NCBI GenBank assembly: GCA_013214705.1
Contig: JABSRZ010000011.1
Coordinates: 62,001-126,000 of the forward strand
Origin: Hyphomicrobiales bacterium
GTDB taxonomy: Bacteria > Pseudomonadota > Alphaproteobacteria > Rhizobiales > OSC116
DNA: 64,000 nucleotides
Direction: 5' to 3'
In this document: in pieces, positions 1 through 9,534 of the stretch
Position numbering within the stretch: position 1 is the first letter of the stretch
How the letters are laid out: every line of letters begins with the position of its first letter
The notes under the pieces: model-generated
Told to the model about the DNA's origin: nothing
The model's input: the letters and a program-made list of their open reading frames with translations, nothing else
The model's database searches: none
Made by a program: the position numbers and the translations under genes

Positions 1-675
1 CCGAAGCCTAAAAGCCTGACCAATGCACAAGCCGCAGCCATGCCGCTAACTAGTTTGACCGCATGGGAAATGTTATTTGACCGACTTGGCATAAAACAAG
101 GTGGTGGCGAGGGCGACACTTTATTGGTCATCGGTGGTGCTGGCGGTGTTGGTTCAATGACCATTCAAATTGCCAAACAACTTACAAAGCTGAAAATTGT
201 CGCCACGGCATCTCGGCCTGAAACTGAAGCTTGGTGCAAAGATCTGGGTGCAGATATAGTGGTAGATCATCGTGATTTGCTTGCCAGCATGAAAGCCAAA
301 GGCCTTAAAGACGTTAAATATATCGTCCAATATGCAGATTTAGCTCAGCATTGGGATGCTATGTGTGAATTGGTCGCGCCTCAGGGTAAAATCGGCACGA
401 TTGTCGAAACAGATGAACCTATCAATATATCGCAATTACAAGGTAAATCTGTAGCTTTATGTTGGGAACTAATGTTCACCAGAGTCATGCACCAAACCGA
501 AGATATGGCCGAACAAAACAAAATTCTAACCCGCATAGCTAAGATGGTGGATGAAGGCGTCATTCGCACCACATTACAACAGACATTAAACGGCTTTACA
601 GTGGAAACTATGAAAGAAGCCCATCGGCGGATTGAACAAGCCAATGTCATTGGCAAGCTAGTAATAGAATATTAA
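1..675 (+). CDS. Zinc-type alcohol dehydrogenase-like / quinone oxidoreductase (MDR family), 3' part
   Basis: The reading frame is open from the first base, so the N-terminal part lies outside the window; about 224 residues are visible. They form the nucleotide-binding half of a medium-chain dehydrogenase/reductase: a GGAGGVGS-type glycine-rich turn that binds NAD(P)H, followed by a Rossmann fold (ATASRPE, DLGADIVVDHR) and the C-terminal return of the catalytic domain (GKLVIEY). The family reduces quinones or enones, or oxidises alcohols. The visible part has no structural-zinc cysteine cluster, as in the zinc-independent quinone reductase branch. A GMC oxidoreductase follows after 28 bp, so the two are probably cotranscribed. 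The substrate cannot be told from sequence. Confidence 0.85.
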   Translation, partial: PKPKSLTNAQAAAMPLTSLTAWEMLFDRLGIKQGGGEGDTLLVIGGAGGVGSMTIQIAKQLTKLKIVATASRPETEAWCKDLGADIVVDHRDLLASMKAKGLKDVKYIVQYADLAQHWDAMCELVAPQGKIGTIVETDEPINISQLQGKSVALCWELMFTRVMHQTEDMAEQNKILTRIAKMVDEGVIRTTLQQTLNGFTVETMKEAHRRIEQANVIGKLVIEY

Positions 676-703
676 TTTGTAAGCATCAAACAGGAGAACC
701 ATT

Positions 704-2326
704 GTGCCAAACAAACCCAAACTAGATATAGGACCCTATGACTATATCATTGTTGGCGCTGGTTCTGCTGGTTGTGTATTAGCCAACCGGCTAAGCGCTG
801 ACCCCAAGATAAAAGTGTTGTTGCTAGAAGCTGGGGGCAAAGACAATTACCATTGGATACACATTCCCATTGGTTATTTATATTGTATGGGCAATCCGCG
901 GACTGACTGGATGATGAAGACAGAGCCAGATGCAGGCTTAAATGGGCGGGCTTTGAATTACCCACGCGGTAAAGTGTTGGGTGGCTGCTCGTCTATAAAC
1001 GGTATGATTTATATGCGCGGCCAAGCCGGCGATTACGACCAGTGGCGGCAATTGGGCAATAAAGGCTGGGCGTGGGATGATGTATTGCCCTATTATACAA
1101 AATCTGAAAATCATTATTTAGGCAAATCGGCTATGCATGGGCAGGGCGGCGAATGGGAAGTGCAAAAGCAGCGCTTGTCTTGGGAAATTTTAGACGCGTT
1201 CCGTGACGCTGCTGGCGAATTGGGCATACCAAAGACCGAAGATTTTAATGATGGAAATAATGAAGGCGCTGGTTATTTTGAGGTGAACCAAAAAGATGGC
1301 CGCCGGATGAGCACAGCTCGGGCGTTTTTAAAACCAATTAGACATCGCCCTAATTTGCGGGTGTTGACCCATGCGCACACGACCTCGTTAATATTAGAAG
1401 GCAAGCGCGTCACAGGGGTTGAGTTTGAACTAAAAGGCCAACCGGCCATTGCCAAAGCGAGCGGTGAAGTTATATTGTCCGCAGGCGCGGTGAATAGCCC
1501 CAAAATTTTGGAGCTTTCCGGCATTGGGCGAGGGGATGTTTTGTCAAAATTTGACATCCCGGTGCGGCATGAATTGGATGGTGTTGGTGAAAACCTGCAA
1601 GATCATCTGCAAATTCGAACGGTTTTTAAAATTAAAAATGCCGTCACTCTGAACCAAAAAGCCAATAGTCTTATTGGCAAAATGGCGATGGGTTTGGAAT
1701 ATGCATTGTTTAGATCTGGCCCTTTGTCGATGGCGCCTAGCCAGCTGGGGTTATTTGCAAAAAGCAGCCCACATATTGAAACACCGGATTTGGAATATCA
1801 TATCCAACCGCTTAGTACCGACAAGTTGGGAGATAAACTGCATCCGTTTCCGGCGATTACTGCATCTGTTTGTAATTTACGACCCGAAAGCCGCGGGACT
1901 ATCCATATAAAATCTAAAGACACAACACAACATCCGGCGATTGTTACCAACTATCTTTCGACCCAAAATGACCGAGATATTGCGGCCAAATCGATACGGT
2001 TGACCCGCCAAATAATGCAGGCCAAGGCGGTGGCACAATTTGAACCAGAAGAATTGCTGCCCGGCACACATGTGCAAACTGACGAACAATTAGCCTATGA
2101 AGCGGGTAATATTGCGACCACCATTTTCCACCCGGTGGGAACGTGTAAAATGGGCGATGATGCTTTGGCGGTTGTCGATGATCGGCTGCGTGTGCATGGG
2201 TTACAAGGTCTGCGGGTGGTGGACGCGTCTATCATGCCGACCATTACCTCTGGCAATACCAACTCGCCGGTTATTATGATTGCCGAAAAAGCCGCCGATA
2301 TGATTTTGCAAGATCGTAAAATCTGA
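704..2326 (+). CDS. GMC family FAD-dependent oxidoreductase (choline/alcohol dehydrogenase type)
   Basis: A 540-residue glucose-methanol-choline oxidoreductase, the normal length for bacterial members. It starts at a GTG with a good ribosome binding site (aggag) just upstream. The N-terminus has the FAD-binding motif [13 protein letters not shown] and the downstream acidic residue in LLLEAGG. The GMC signature around [17 protein letters not shown] sits near residue 90, and the C-terminus has the catalytic-His region ([11 protein letters not shown]) and [16 protein letters not shown]. The family oxidises primary alcohols to aldehydes in the cytoplasm. The gene lies between an MDR oxidoreductase and a TetR regulator, with a haloalkane dehalogenase-like hydrolase beyond. 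Oxidation of the alcohol released by that hydrolase is a reasonable inference but is not shown. The substrate is unknown. Confidence 0.93.
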   Translation: MPNKPKLDIGPYDYIIVGAGSAGCVLANRLSADPKIKVLLLEAGGKDNYHWIHIPIGYLYCMGNPRTDWMMKTEPDAGLNGRALNYPRGKVLGGCSSINGMIYMRGQAGDYDQWRQLGNKGWAWDDVLPYYTKSENHYLGKSAMHGQGGEWEVQKQRLSWEILDAFRDAAGELGIPKTEDFNDGNNEGAGYFEVNQKDGRRMSTARAFLKPIRHRPNLRVLTHAHTTSLILEGKRVTGVEFELKGQPAIAKASGEVILSAGAVNSPKILELSGIGRGDVLSKFDIPVRHELDGVGENLQDHLQIRTVFKIKNAVTLNQKANSLIGKMAMGLEYALFRSGPLSMAPSQLGLFAKSSPHIETPDLEYHIQPLSTDKLGDKLHPFPAITASVCNLRPESRGTIHIKSKDTTQHPAIVTNYLSTQNDRDIAAKSIRLTRQIMQAKAVAQFEPEELLPGTHVQTDEQLAYEAGNIATTIFHPVGTCKMGDDALAVVDDRLRVHGLQGLRVVDASIMPTITSGNTNSPVIMIAEKAADMILQDRKI

Positions 2327-2335
2327 GCCAAACGC

Positions 2336-2968
2336 TCAGCTGGTTAAAATGCCATGCAGAATAAGGTCTATATTGGCGCTCAACCAGCGTTTTTTATACG
2401 GGCTATCATCCATGACATTTTCGCCGCTGGTTTCTTTGATCCAAGTGGCGTAGAGAATCTGGCTGCCTAGCCTATCTAAAATAAGCCCGGTTAGCATGGC
2501 AGTGTCTAGTTTCTCGCGCACGATGCCCAGTTTTTTTGCCGACTCTAGAAACTCTATTAATTTTAGATTATAGGTTTCAAAAGCTTCAAAAATAAATTGT
2601 TCACGGATCACCACTTTAAACAAATCTGGTTGATCTACCAGCGCTTCCAAGGTTTCGGCGATGAACATTTCTAGCTTGGCGATGAGGGTCTCGCGGTTTT
2701 TAGGCGGGCCACTAATGATGCGTATCGGCACCATCAATACCCGTTCGGAAAACCCCAATAGAAACTCGTCATATAGACCTTGCTTGGAGCCAAAATAGTA
2801 ATGGATCATGTTGGATGTGGTATTTGCCAATGCGCAAATATCGCGCACGGCGGCGCTTTCGAAGCCATTTTTGGCAAATAACGCACCGCCAGCCAATAGT
2901 AATCTCTCCCGGGCTGGCAATTCGGGGTCAGGCGTCATTGCGGCGGGTTGTTTGACTTTTCGCATCAT
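2336..2968 (-). CDS. TetR/AcrR family transcriptional regulator
   Basis: The N-terminal TetR helix-turn-helix is clear: RERLLLAGGALFAKNGFESAAVRDICALA followed by NMIHYYFGSKQGLYDEFL. The C-terminal half is a variable, mostly helical ligand domain. The frame is open up to 3016, which would add 16 residues not typical of the family, so I chose one of the tandem ATG codons at 2963-2968. Neither start has a convincing ribosome binding site. The gene is convergent with the GMC gene (9 bp gap) and divergent from the dehalogenase-like gene at 3064, which is the classic position for a regulator of that promoter. The ligand is unknown. Confidence 0.85.
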   Translation of the reverse strand: MMRKVKQPAAMTPDPELPARERLLLAGGALFAKNGFESAAVRDICALANTTSNMIHYYFGSKQGLYDEFLLGFSERVLMVPIRIISGPPKNRETLIAKLEMFIAETLEALVDQPDLFKVVIREQFIFEAFETYNLKLIEFLESAKKLGIVREKLDTAMLTGLILDRLGSQILYATWIKETSGENVMDDSPYKKRWLSANIDLILHGILTS

Positions 2969-3063
2969 AATTATAGGGTTTCTAAGGGTAAAAAAATCGC
3001 TATTTACATTTAACATAACAACTGTTACATATCAACGATAATCTGTTTTATTGGAGAAGATAA

Positions 3064-3933
3064 ATGCCTGATCGTTACGAATTTCCGTTTAAACAAAACT
3101 ATTTAGATATTGATGGCCAACGCATGCATTATGTGGATGAGGGTAGTGGCCCTGTGGTGTTGCTGATGCATGGTGAACCCACTTGGAGCTATCTATATCG
3201 CAAGATGATACCGCCGTTAGTCGCGGCTGGATATCGGTGCATCGTGCCGGATTTGATCGGATTTGGCCTGTCCTCCAAACCAGAGGATGAAAGCTATTAC
3301 ACGTTAAAGCGCCATGTGGCTCAAATATCTGAACTGATTGGTAAGCTGAAATTGCAAGATATGACTGTTGTTGGGCAAGACTGGGGTGGGCCGATTGGTC
3401 TAGGTTATGCGATTGAAAATAAAACTAATATTCGGTCGCTGGTGATTCTAAACACTTTGGTTGCGCCCATGCTGTTGCCCGGGCCGTTCAGATTGTTATT
3501 CACCCATGGTGGGTTTTCTAGTTTTTTGATCAGGCGGCTTGATTTGATGCGCAAGGCGGCTTTTATGTCGGGTTTTCATAAGAAGATTGATAGCCGGGTT
3601 AAGCAGCAATATCTCGCGCCGCACCCCACGCCAGCTTCACGCGCCGGGGTTGCGGCATTTCCAAAACTGGTGCCGGGCAGGCCGAACCATGTGAATTACG
3701 ACTATATGGTGAATATGAGTGAGACCTTAAAAAAATGGGATTTACCGGTGTTGGTTATGTTTTCGGACAAGGACATCGCGTTTAAAGTGGCAGATGGCCA
3801 AAATATCGCCAAAATGGTACCCAATGGCCGGTTTATAAAAATTCGCAATGCCGGACATTTTCTGCAAGAAGATGCGGGAGAAGAATTAGCAGACAACATG
3901 ATCGAGTTTTTAGGAAGCGAGGTCTGGACTTGA
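3064..3933 (+). CDS. Haloalkane dehalogenase-like alpha/beta hydrolase (HLD-I type)
   Basis: A 289-residue alpha/beta hydrolase with the hallmarks of haloalkane dehalogenases. The oxyanion/halide segment is HGEPTW (residues 36-41). The nucleophile is Asp106 in GQDWGGP, followed by Trp107 as in DhlA. Asp235 (FSDKD) and His265 (NAGHFLQED) complete a D-D-H triad as in HLD-I enzymes. Such enzymes hydrolyse carbon-halogen bonds to an alcohol plus halide in the cytoplasm. Epoxide hydrolases are the main alternative, but they usually have HGFP and HDWGG. It is transcribed divergently from a TetR regulator and followed by a MAPEG protein. The natural substrate is unknown; related marine enzymes are often promiscuous. 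Confidence 0.82.
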   Translation: MPDRYEFPFKQNYLDIDGQRMHYVDEGSGPVVLLMHGEPTWSYLYRKMIPPLVAAGYRCIVPDLIGFGLSSKPEDESYYTLKRHVAQISELIGKLKLQDMTVVGQDWGGPIGLGYAIENKTNIRSLVILNTLVAPMLLPGPFRLLFTHGGFSSFLIRRLDLMRKAAFMSGFHKKIDSRVKQQYLAPHPTPASRAGVAAFPKLVPGRPNHVNYDYMVNMSETLKKWDLPVLVMFSDKDIAFKVADGQNIAKMVPNGRFIKIRNAGHFLQEDAGEELADNMIEFLGSEVWT

Positions 3934-3995
3934 TTCACGTATAAAACCAACTCAAACCAAACATAGTTTCGGAAAATAATCAAAAGGAATTTATA

Positions 3996-4397
3996 ATGGA
4001 ATATACCACAGCGCTTTACTCGATTGGCCTCATCACATTTGTGCTGCTGTTTATCGAAGTCAACTTCACCTATGCCACCCAAGGGTTTTCCTATGGTTGG
4101 TCATCCAACCGCGGCAAAGATGCGGTATTTACGCCGTTGGCGCAGCGCATCTCTAGTGCTTATAACAACCAAGTGCAGTCGGCCGCTTACTCGGTGCCAG
4201 TATTTGCCGCCGCTGCATTCACTGGGCTTGAAAGCAGCAGTGCCGAAACGGCAACGCTAATTTTTGTCATTGGCCGGGCTATTTATGGCCCGCTTTATTA
4301 TATAGGCGTTGGGAACTTGCGTTTGGTCGGCTTTGGCATGGCAACCTTGTCTATGCTCTACATCCTGTATGTATTGGGACAATCTTTAATGGCATAA
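3996..4397 (+). CDS. MAPEG family membrane protein
   Basis: A 133-residue protein with four predicted membrane helices (around residues 5-25, 60-78, 83-100 and 108-130). The loop after helix 1 holds the pattern PLAQRISSAYNNQVQSAAYSVPVF, which fits the MAPEG family (membrane-associated proteins in eicosanoid and glutathione metabolism). Several MAPEG proteins are glutathione transferases or peroxidases, but most bacterial ones are uncharacterised. It lies 62 bp after the dehalogenase-like gene on the same strand with an aaggaatt Shine-Dalgarno, so it may share that transcript. A glutathione-linked detoxification role is inference. Confidence 0.75.
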   Translation: MEYTTALYSIGLITFVLLFIEVNFTYATQGFSYGWSSNRGKDAVFTPLAQRISSAYNNQVQSAAYSVPVFAAAAFTGLESSSAETATLIFVIGRAIYGPLYYIGVGNLRLVGFGMATLSMLYILYVLGQSLMA

Positions 4398-4442
4398 ATC
4401 AAAAAGGTTTAATGCCAATATTTGTAGGCATCGTTTGAATGG

Positions 4443-4856
4443 TTATTCTGGCTCTGCTGAGCCAATGTTTTTTATGGCGTGGACGACTAACAATCCGCCC
4501 CATGAAAGCATGACGATGCCGACCCATTCATTATCCAGTTCAAATTGAGCGCTTAGTATATAAGCCCATGTCATCACCACCATAAATGTTATCAAGTGGA
4601 TGAAAAAACTGCGCCATTCACGGGTCATAAACTTACTTTCTGCAATTGTCATGTTATCAGGTTGCTTAATCGCATTAAAATCTTTCTGCAATTCAGAGCT
4701 AGAGATTTTAAACCCTGCGGCCAAGGCCTTCAGTGTTTCTAAACTGGGTTTTTCGCCCTTTTCTAAGCGTTGAACGGTGCGGGCGCTCAGGCCAGTGATG
4801 TCAGCCAATTGTTCTTGTGACCAACCTTTTTCAAGCCTTCTGTGTTTTAATTCCAT
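4443..4856 (-). CDS. Xre-family HTH regulator with C-terminal two-helix membrane domain
   Basis: 137 residues. Residues 1-55 are an HTH_3/Xre domain (RLEKGWSQEQLADITGLSARTVQRLEKGEKPSLETLKALA). The C-terminal half has two hydrophobic helices (about residues 85-105 and 113-130) resembling the 2TM domain found in small bacterial membrane proteins. The protein is therefore probably a membrane-tethered DNA-binding regulator. It is divergent, across a 316-bp AT-rich gap, from an alpha/beta hydrolase with its own N-terminal membrane anchor. The target is unknown; the divergent gene is the natural guess. Confidence 0.8.
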   Translation of the reverse strand: MELKHRRLEKGWSQEQLADITGLSARTVQRLEKGEKPSLETLKALAAGFKISSSELQKDFNAIKQPDNMTIAESKFMTREWRSFFIHLITFMVVMTWAYILSAQFELDNEWVGIVMLSWGGLLVVHAIKNIGSAEPE

Positions 4857-5172
4857 TGCTATATTCCCATTCTAAATTTATATGCAGTTCATTATCAATT
4901 TCAGATCTGATTGAACACGACAAATAGCAGACAATAACCTGACAAACATCTAACATGTTTAGGCTAAAAACGATAACCGCATCTATCTGGCCATATGGTT
5001 TTTAGCTATGTATGAAATTATCGAATAAAATAAAATCGTATAACTAAAAATTGCAAGTGTTTTGGGTGACTAATATCTATAGTCCTATTGGTAGGAATTT
5101 GCCGTCAAATTTTATAAAAATTACCGGCGTTCTACAAATATTTAAAATCAATTTTAAAACGAGTTTATCATA
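4857..5172. other. AT-rich intergenic region between divergent genes
   Basis: 316 bp with no credible coding frame on either strand. It must contain the divergent promoters of the Xre regulator and the membrane hydrolase. I see no strong palindrome or RNA-like structure. Confidence 0.5.
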
Positions 5173-6171
5173 ATGAAAGCAAGAAAACTGGTGAAATTTA
5201 TAGTGATATCTGTTCTCATAACTGTGACCATATATTTTGCCATCGCCTTGGGCTTGTTATTGTCTCAAAGCCCGACAGAGTTGGGCAATATGCCAACAAT
5301 TTCATTTGAGGCGACCACCAGTTCGGCGCTTGATGATGAAGTTGTTTTAACCAATTATACTGCGCGAGATGGCGCTCAAATTGGGTTTAGGCATTTTGGG
5401 GCGACCGCAGATGATGCGCCTTTGGTGGTGTTGATTCACGGGTCTGGTTGGCATGGCGGCAGTTACACTAAAATTGCCGAATTTTTGTCTGCCAATGGCG
5501 ATTTTGAAGTGTTATTGCCCGATTTAAGGGGGCATGGCCCTAACGCCGCTATGCGCGGCGACGTGGCTTATATTGGCCAGTTAGAGGATGACCTCGCCGA
5601 CCTCATTGAAGCCCATCTAGGCGATGGCCAAAAACTTTATGTGATCGGCCATTCAAGTGGTGGTGGTCTGGCCATCCGGTTTGCGGGTGGGCAATATGGC
5701 CAAAAACTCGATAAAGTTGTTCTGATGTCGCCTTTCCTTAAATATAATGCACCAACAATGAGACTAAATGCTGGTGGGTGGTCAATACCGCTTACCCGGC
5801 GTATCATCGGCCTGACTATGCTCAACAGTGTTGGCATCACTTTATTTAATGACATGACAGTCATTCAATTTAATTTCCCGCTAGCTGTGTTAAATGGAAA
5901 CCAAGGTTACACGGCAACGCAAAGTTATAGCTATCGGCTTAATACGTCTTTTGCGCCGCGTGATGATTATCTCGCCGACATCGCCAAATTGCCGGAATTT
6001 TTATTGCTGGTTGGGGCCAATGATGATGCCTTCATTGCCGATGAATTCGAACCAATAATGGCGACTGCAACCTCAACAGGACAGTATAAAATATTGCCAA
6101 ATGTAGACCATTTGGGGTTAATTAATAACCCCGAAGCTAATGTTCTTATGCTAGAATTCTTGCAAGATTAA
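5173..6171 (+). CDS. Membrane-anchored alpha/beta hydrolase (serine lysophospholipase-like)
   Basis: 332 residues. One N-terminal membrane helix (about residues 10-31) is followed by a periplasmic alpha/beta hydrolase domain. Motifs in order: HGSGWHGGSY (oxyanion hole), GHSSGGG with the nucleophilic serine, GANDDAFI with the acid, and NVDHLGLI with the histidine. The family cleaves esters or lysophospholipids; this one's substrate is not evident. It is followed 31 bp later by selO on the same strand, so the two may be cotranscribed. Confidence 0.85.
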   Translation: MKARKLVKFIVISVLITVTIYFAIALGLLLSQSPTELGNMPTISFEATTSSALDDEVVLTNYTARDGAQIGFRHFGATADDAPLVVLIHGSGWHGGSYTKIAEFLSANGDFEVLLPDLRGHGPNAAMRGDVAYIGQLEDDLADLIEAHLGDGQKLYVIGHSSGGGLAIRFAGGQYGQKLDKVVLMSPFLKYNAPTMRLNAGGWSIPLTRRIIGLTMLNSVGITLFNDMTVIQFNFPLAVLNGNQGYTATQSYSYRLNTSFAPRDDYLADIAKLPEFLLLVGANDDAFIADEFEPIMATATSTGQYKILPNVDHLGLINNPEANVLMLEFLQD

Positions 6172-6202
6172 CTCTTGCAAGCTATAGGCGAAAAATTAAA
6201 TT

Positions 6203-7675
6203 ATGAAAAAACCAGATTTCAAAATTAGTTATAGCCAATTGCCCGACATTATGTTCACTCCCACGCGGCCAGACCCGGCGCCAAAACCAAATTATGCTTG
6301 GGTGAATGTTAGATTTGGCCATAAAATAGGCCTAGATGATGAATGGTTGAATTCGCAACAATCGCTAGATTTTTTTTCGGGCAATGCTGACAGTGACGAG
6401 TATTCATCACTGGCAATGGCTTATTCGGGCCATCAATTTGGGCATTTTTCGGCTCAATTAGGCGATGGTCGGGCGCTTTTGGTGGGTGAATTCAGTGGCC
6501 AAGACGGCATTGGCTATGACATTCATCTGAAAGGCAGTGGCAGCACGGCTTATTCGCGGCGGGGTGATGGCAAGTCGACTTTAAGGGCTGCTTTAAAGGA
6601 GGTTTTATTCTCGGAATATTTGGCCTCGATTGGCATCGCGACTACGCGGGCTTTGGCGGTTTTTGAAACCGGGGAAGTGGTCAGGCGCGAGACATCACAC
6701 AAAGGCGCGGTGTTGGTTCGATTGGCAAAAAGCCTTATACGCGTAGGCACGTTTGAATTTGCTAATCTCAGCGAAGACAAGCTTGTGGTTGGGCAATTGG
6801 CAGATTTTATTCTACAACGTGAATTTAGCCATATTTCGGATGCGGGTGCTGTTAAATATCAAAAACTGTTTGAGCAAATATTATCGCGCCAGGCTGAACT
6901 GATTGCAAATTGGATGAGCGCAGGGTTTATTCATGGGGTGATGAATACTGATAATATGGCTCTTTCGGGCGAGACCATAGATTTTGGCCCGTGTGCTTTT
7001 ATGGAAAATTTTAAACCAAGCCAAGTGTTTAGTTCGATTGATAAACAGGGCAGATATGCGTGGAATAGACAGGCTGAAATCGCGGTGTGGAACCTCACAA
7101 GATTGGCTGAGGTTTTGTTGCCGTTATTTGATGATGACCAAAAGGCGGCGATTGCATTTGCCGAAGCTGAATTGAATGCATTTATGCCGCGGTTTGGAAA
7201 GCATTTTACCGGCTTAATGATGCAAAAAACTGGCCTCACATTAACGGCTGAAAATGCTGAGACAATGATGAACCAAACTTTTGCGGCGTTAACTGCATCT
7301 AAACCAGATTATACCTTATTTTTCAGATATTTGAGCGATATTTTGAAAGGCATGCCTGATGATAAATTGTTGGCATTGTGCGAAGATCAAGAACCCATCA
7401 AACAATGGCTAGAGACTTGGCAACAACATATTGCCAATGAAAGCTTGACGGCTGAAAATATTGCCGAAAAAATGGAGCAAATAAACCCGTTATATGTACC
7501 AAGACTTGGGCTTGTTGAGCATGCGCTTGACGATGCGCAGAACGGTGATTTGACGAGTTTTAACAAATTGCTAACGGCTCTACAATACCCATATGTCGAA
7601 CGAACTGAGTTTTCTGAATTTGCCATGCCTGAAGGCTTAACTGATGGCAATAGGCAAACATTTTGTGAGACCTAG
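6203..7675 (+). CDS. selO: Protein adenylyltransferase SelO (YdiU/UPF0061 family)
   Basis: 490 residues, close to the 478 of E. coli SelO. SelO is a pseudokinase-fold enzyme that transfers AMP to protein hydroxyl side chains and is linked to redox stress. Visible family motifs: AYSGHQFGHF near residue 73, HLKGSGSTAYSRRGDG with ATP-binding Lys110, GFIHGVMNTDNMALSGETIDFGPCAFME (residues 241-268) carrying the metal-binding Asn/Asp and DFG. Cys264 and the antepenultimate Cys488 match the C272/C476 redox pair of the E. coli enzyme, the latter being where eukaryotic SelO has selenocysteine. Nothing suggests it is broken. Confidence 0.95.
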   Translation: MKKPDFKISYSQLPDIMFTPTRPDPAPKPNYAWVNVRFGHKIGLDDEWLNSQQSLDFFSGNADSDEYSSLAMAYSGHQFGHFSAQLGDGRALLVGEFSGQDGIGYDIHLKGSGSTAYSRRGDGKSTLRAALKEVLFSEYLASIGIATTRALAVFETGEVVRRETSHKGAVLVRLAKSLIRVGTFEFANLSEDKLVVGQLADFILQREFSHISDAGAVKYQKLFEQILSRQAELIANWMSAGFIHGVMNTDNMALSGETIDFGPCAFMENFKPSQVFSSIDKQGRYAWNRQAEIAVWNLTRLAEVLLPLFDDDQKAAIAFAEAELNAFMPRFGKHFTGLMMQKTGLTLTAENAETMMNQTFAALTASKPDYTLFFRYLSDILKGMPDDKLLALCEDQEPIKQWLETWQQHIANESLTAENIAEKMEQINPLYVPRLGLVEHALDDAQNGDLTSFNKLLTALQYPYVERTEFSEFAMPEGLTDGNRQTFCET

Positions 7676-7743
7676 CCGATAGTGGGAATTTGGTAACCTT
7701 GGGCTGTACAAAACACTTTGTACTTCCGTATGGCAAATATCAG

Positions 7744-8914
7744 CTATTTTGGCCTTGATAAATAACTCAAATGTTGATCATAATTTAGTGGGTTACCATC
7801 GGTTCTTTGTCTTGCTGGAGTGGATTTAATATAGGCTCGGTCTGTGCCCTTGTTGGTGGTTAATAACGCTTCGCCATGGCTTAAACCCGGCAAGTTTTTG
7901 GCCCGCCATGCAATACTTGTTTTAGAGTGGCAAAAATTATGGCTTCTATAATTCTATACAAACTTGGCGCCATTTGCCACCATAGCACGTCTCGGCTATA
8001 AGTGTTGCCCGTGCCGATGGGGTTGCTTTTGACAATTAGCTCGACAGTTGCCCAAAAATCATTATCTCTAATGGGGTCTAGATTTTGTTCGGCTGTGCCT
8101 GTACCAATAGGTCGTTGAACAAATAAAGGCGATGTTTTGGAGAGCTTAGCTTCGATCTGGAATTCACGCCTTAGCCGGTCAGCAATAACTTCTTTTTGAA
8201 CTTTACCAAATAATAAAATCGACGCATGACCATTGGGTTTTAACTCTACTTGAATGAGTGGGTTTTCATCGGCCCTAGACAATAAAGCCGCGTAGAGTGC
8301 TTGTTCTGAACCCTTTGCAACGGGTGAAACCACTGACTCTAGGGTTGGGGGGGGTATAAACGGCTGGCTTTAGACTCGATTTACCTAATTTTGCGCCGAC
8401 CCGGATGCCCTTAAGGCCTTATATAGGCCAGCTTTGACCCATCTGGCTGGCGATTTATTGCAAAAACATGGCCGTCTAATGGTTTATCTGATGACGCCAA
8501 TATATTATTGGGCAATAAATTGGCGATGTTAGCTGTCAAGTGCTCAATGCCAAGGCCGGCGATGGCGGACCCCACAATAATCGGATAAACACAATTTATG
8601 GTGATGGCGTTTAGAAGAGCATGTTGCAATTGGACTTGGGTGAGAGTTCTGCCTTCAATAATTTGTTGTAAAACTTCGAGGTTAGTTTCGGCAATTGTTT
8701 CGGTAAGTTTTGCAGCATATTGTGGGTTGTTGAGCTGTTCTTTTGCCACCATAGCCAGCGGGCCACCCTCTGCCGTGGCGCGGTTTATCGACATGGTTTG
8801 GGTGTTAAGTTTTTGAAAAATATGTTTTATAATTTCGGCAGATCGAGCGCCTGAACAGTCAATTTTATTTGTAAAAATCAGGGAAGGTATATTATTTGCT
8901 TTTAACGATTTCAT
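7744..8914 (-). pseudogene. Decayed ribosomal-protection GTPase (TetM/OtrA-like tetracycline-resistance translation factor)
   Basis: Reading leftward, three pieces of one elongation-factor-like protein appear in order but in different frames. (1) 8914-8411 holds the G4 motif TNKID and the end of the GTPase domain up to KLAYIRP, then a stop. (2) After a run of eight C's (8347-8354) comes the C-terminal core: PTLESVV, ADENPLIQVELKPNGHASIL, GKVQKEVIADRLRREF, then ATLKQVLHGG (to about 7900). (3) A shifted frame gives the typical end, LPGLSHGEALL and RTDGNPLN, stopping at 7746. Domain II and part of the C-terminus are deleted. A degenerate P-loop-like stretch (NKTSTRRQQYF) near 9060-9110 may be what is left of the N-terminus. 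Intact relatives of about 640 residues release tetracycline from ribosomes or act as EF-G paralogues. Confidence 0.75.
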
Positions 8915-9534
8915 TGAGTTGAAAATCGTCTAAAAGCGAAGTTTTAGAGCTGCTTGGCGCATAATTGTAACTTTGTTGACCGTAGAATTAAGTAACGCGC
9001 CCAGATGTAACTGCTTTTTGACAATAGGTAAAATAATTTATATTGGTTGATTTTGATTTCATCACTCCAGTGGTTGCGGTTTTGAAAGTATTGCTGCCGC
9101 CGTGTTGAGGTTTTATTGGGAGTTGTGCGGCGTCTAGAAATTTGAAATCTCACATTATTATGGCAAAATTATGCACTGCGGTATTGATACCAATTTTATA
9201 TATAGTTGTAATCCATAGTTTAAATTTGAATTATTTCAATGTCATACAATTAGACAATAGCTGGTTTATCTATCTGAATTTACTGAATAATTATTCACTA
9301 AGTGAATTTAATATCAGTGAAGATTGGTTTAACATTAAGCCCCGTAAAAATAATAATATATATGATACCAATAGCTAATTTATCAGGTTAATTAGGGGTT
9401 TGATATTGCCTCTGGCCAATTTACATGCAGTTATAAGTCACGGTTTTAGATTAAAAGATCGATTTGAGATCGAAATAATCAACAATATGCCATGGGTTTT
9501 TGACTTGTAGGCATGGATTAAAAGGGAAAATACA
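8915..9534. other. AT-rich non-coding region, remnant of pseudogene 5' end
   Basis: 620 bp with no convincing gene. The left part (to about 9140) probably contains the unrecognisable N-terminus of the ribosomal-protection pseudogene on the minus strand. The rest is very AT-rich and should hold the promoter of the sugar-binding protein gene at 9535. A 78-codon frame at 9142-9378 has AT-driven composition and no homology that I recognise. Confidence 0.4.

Noticed and set aside
9142-9378. 78-codon frame in AT-rich DNA
   Set aside because: Composition (Asn, Ile, Leu) follows AT bias, there is no ribosome binding site, and it follows a decayed gene.
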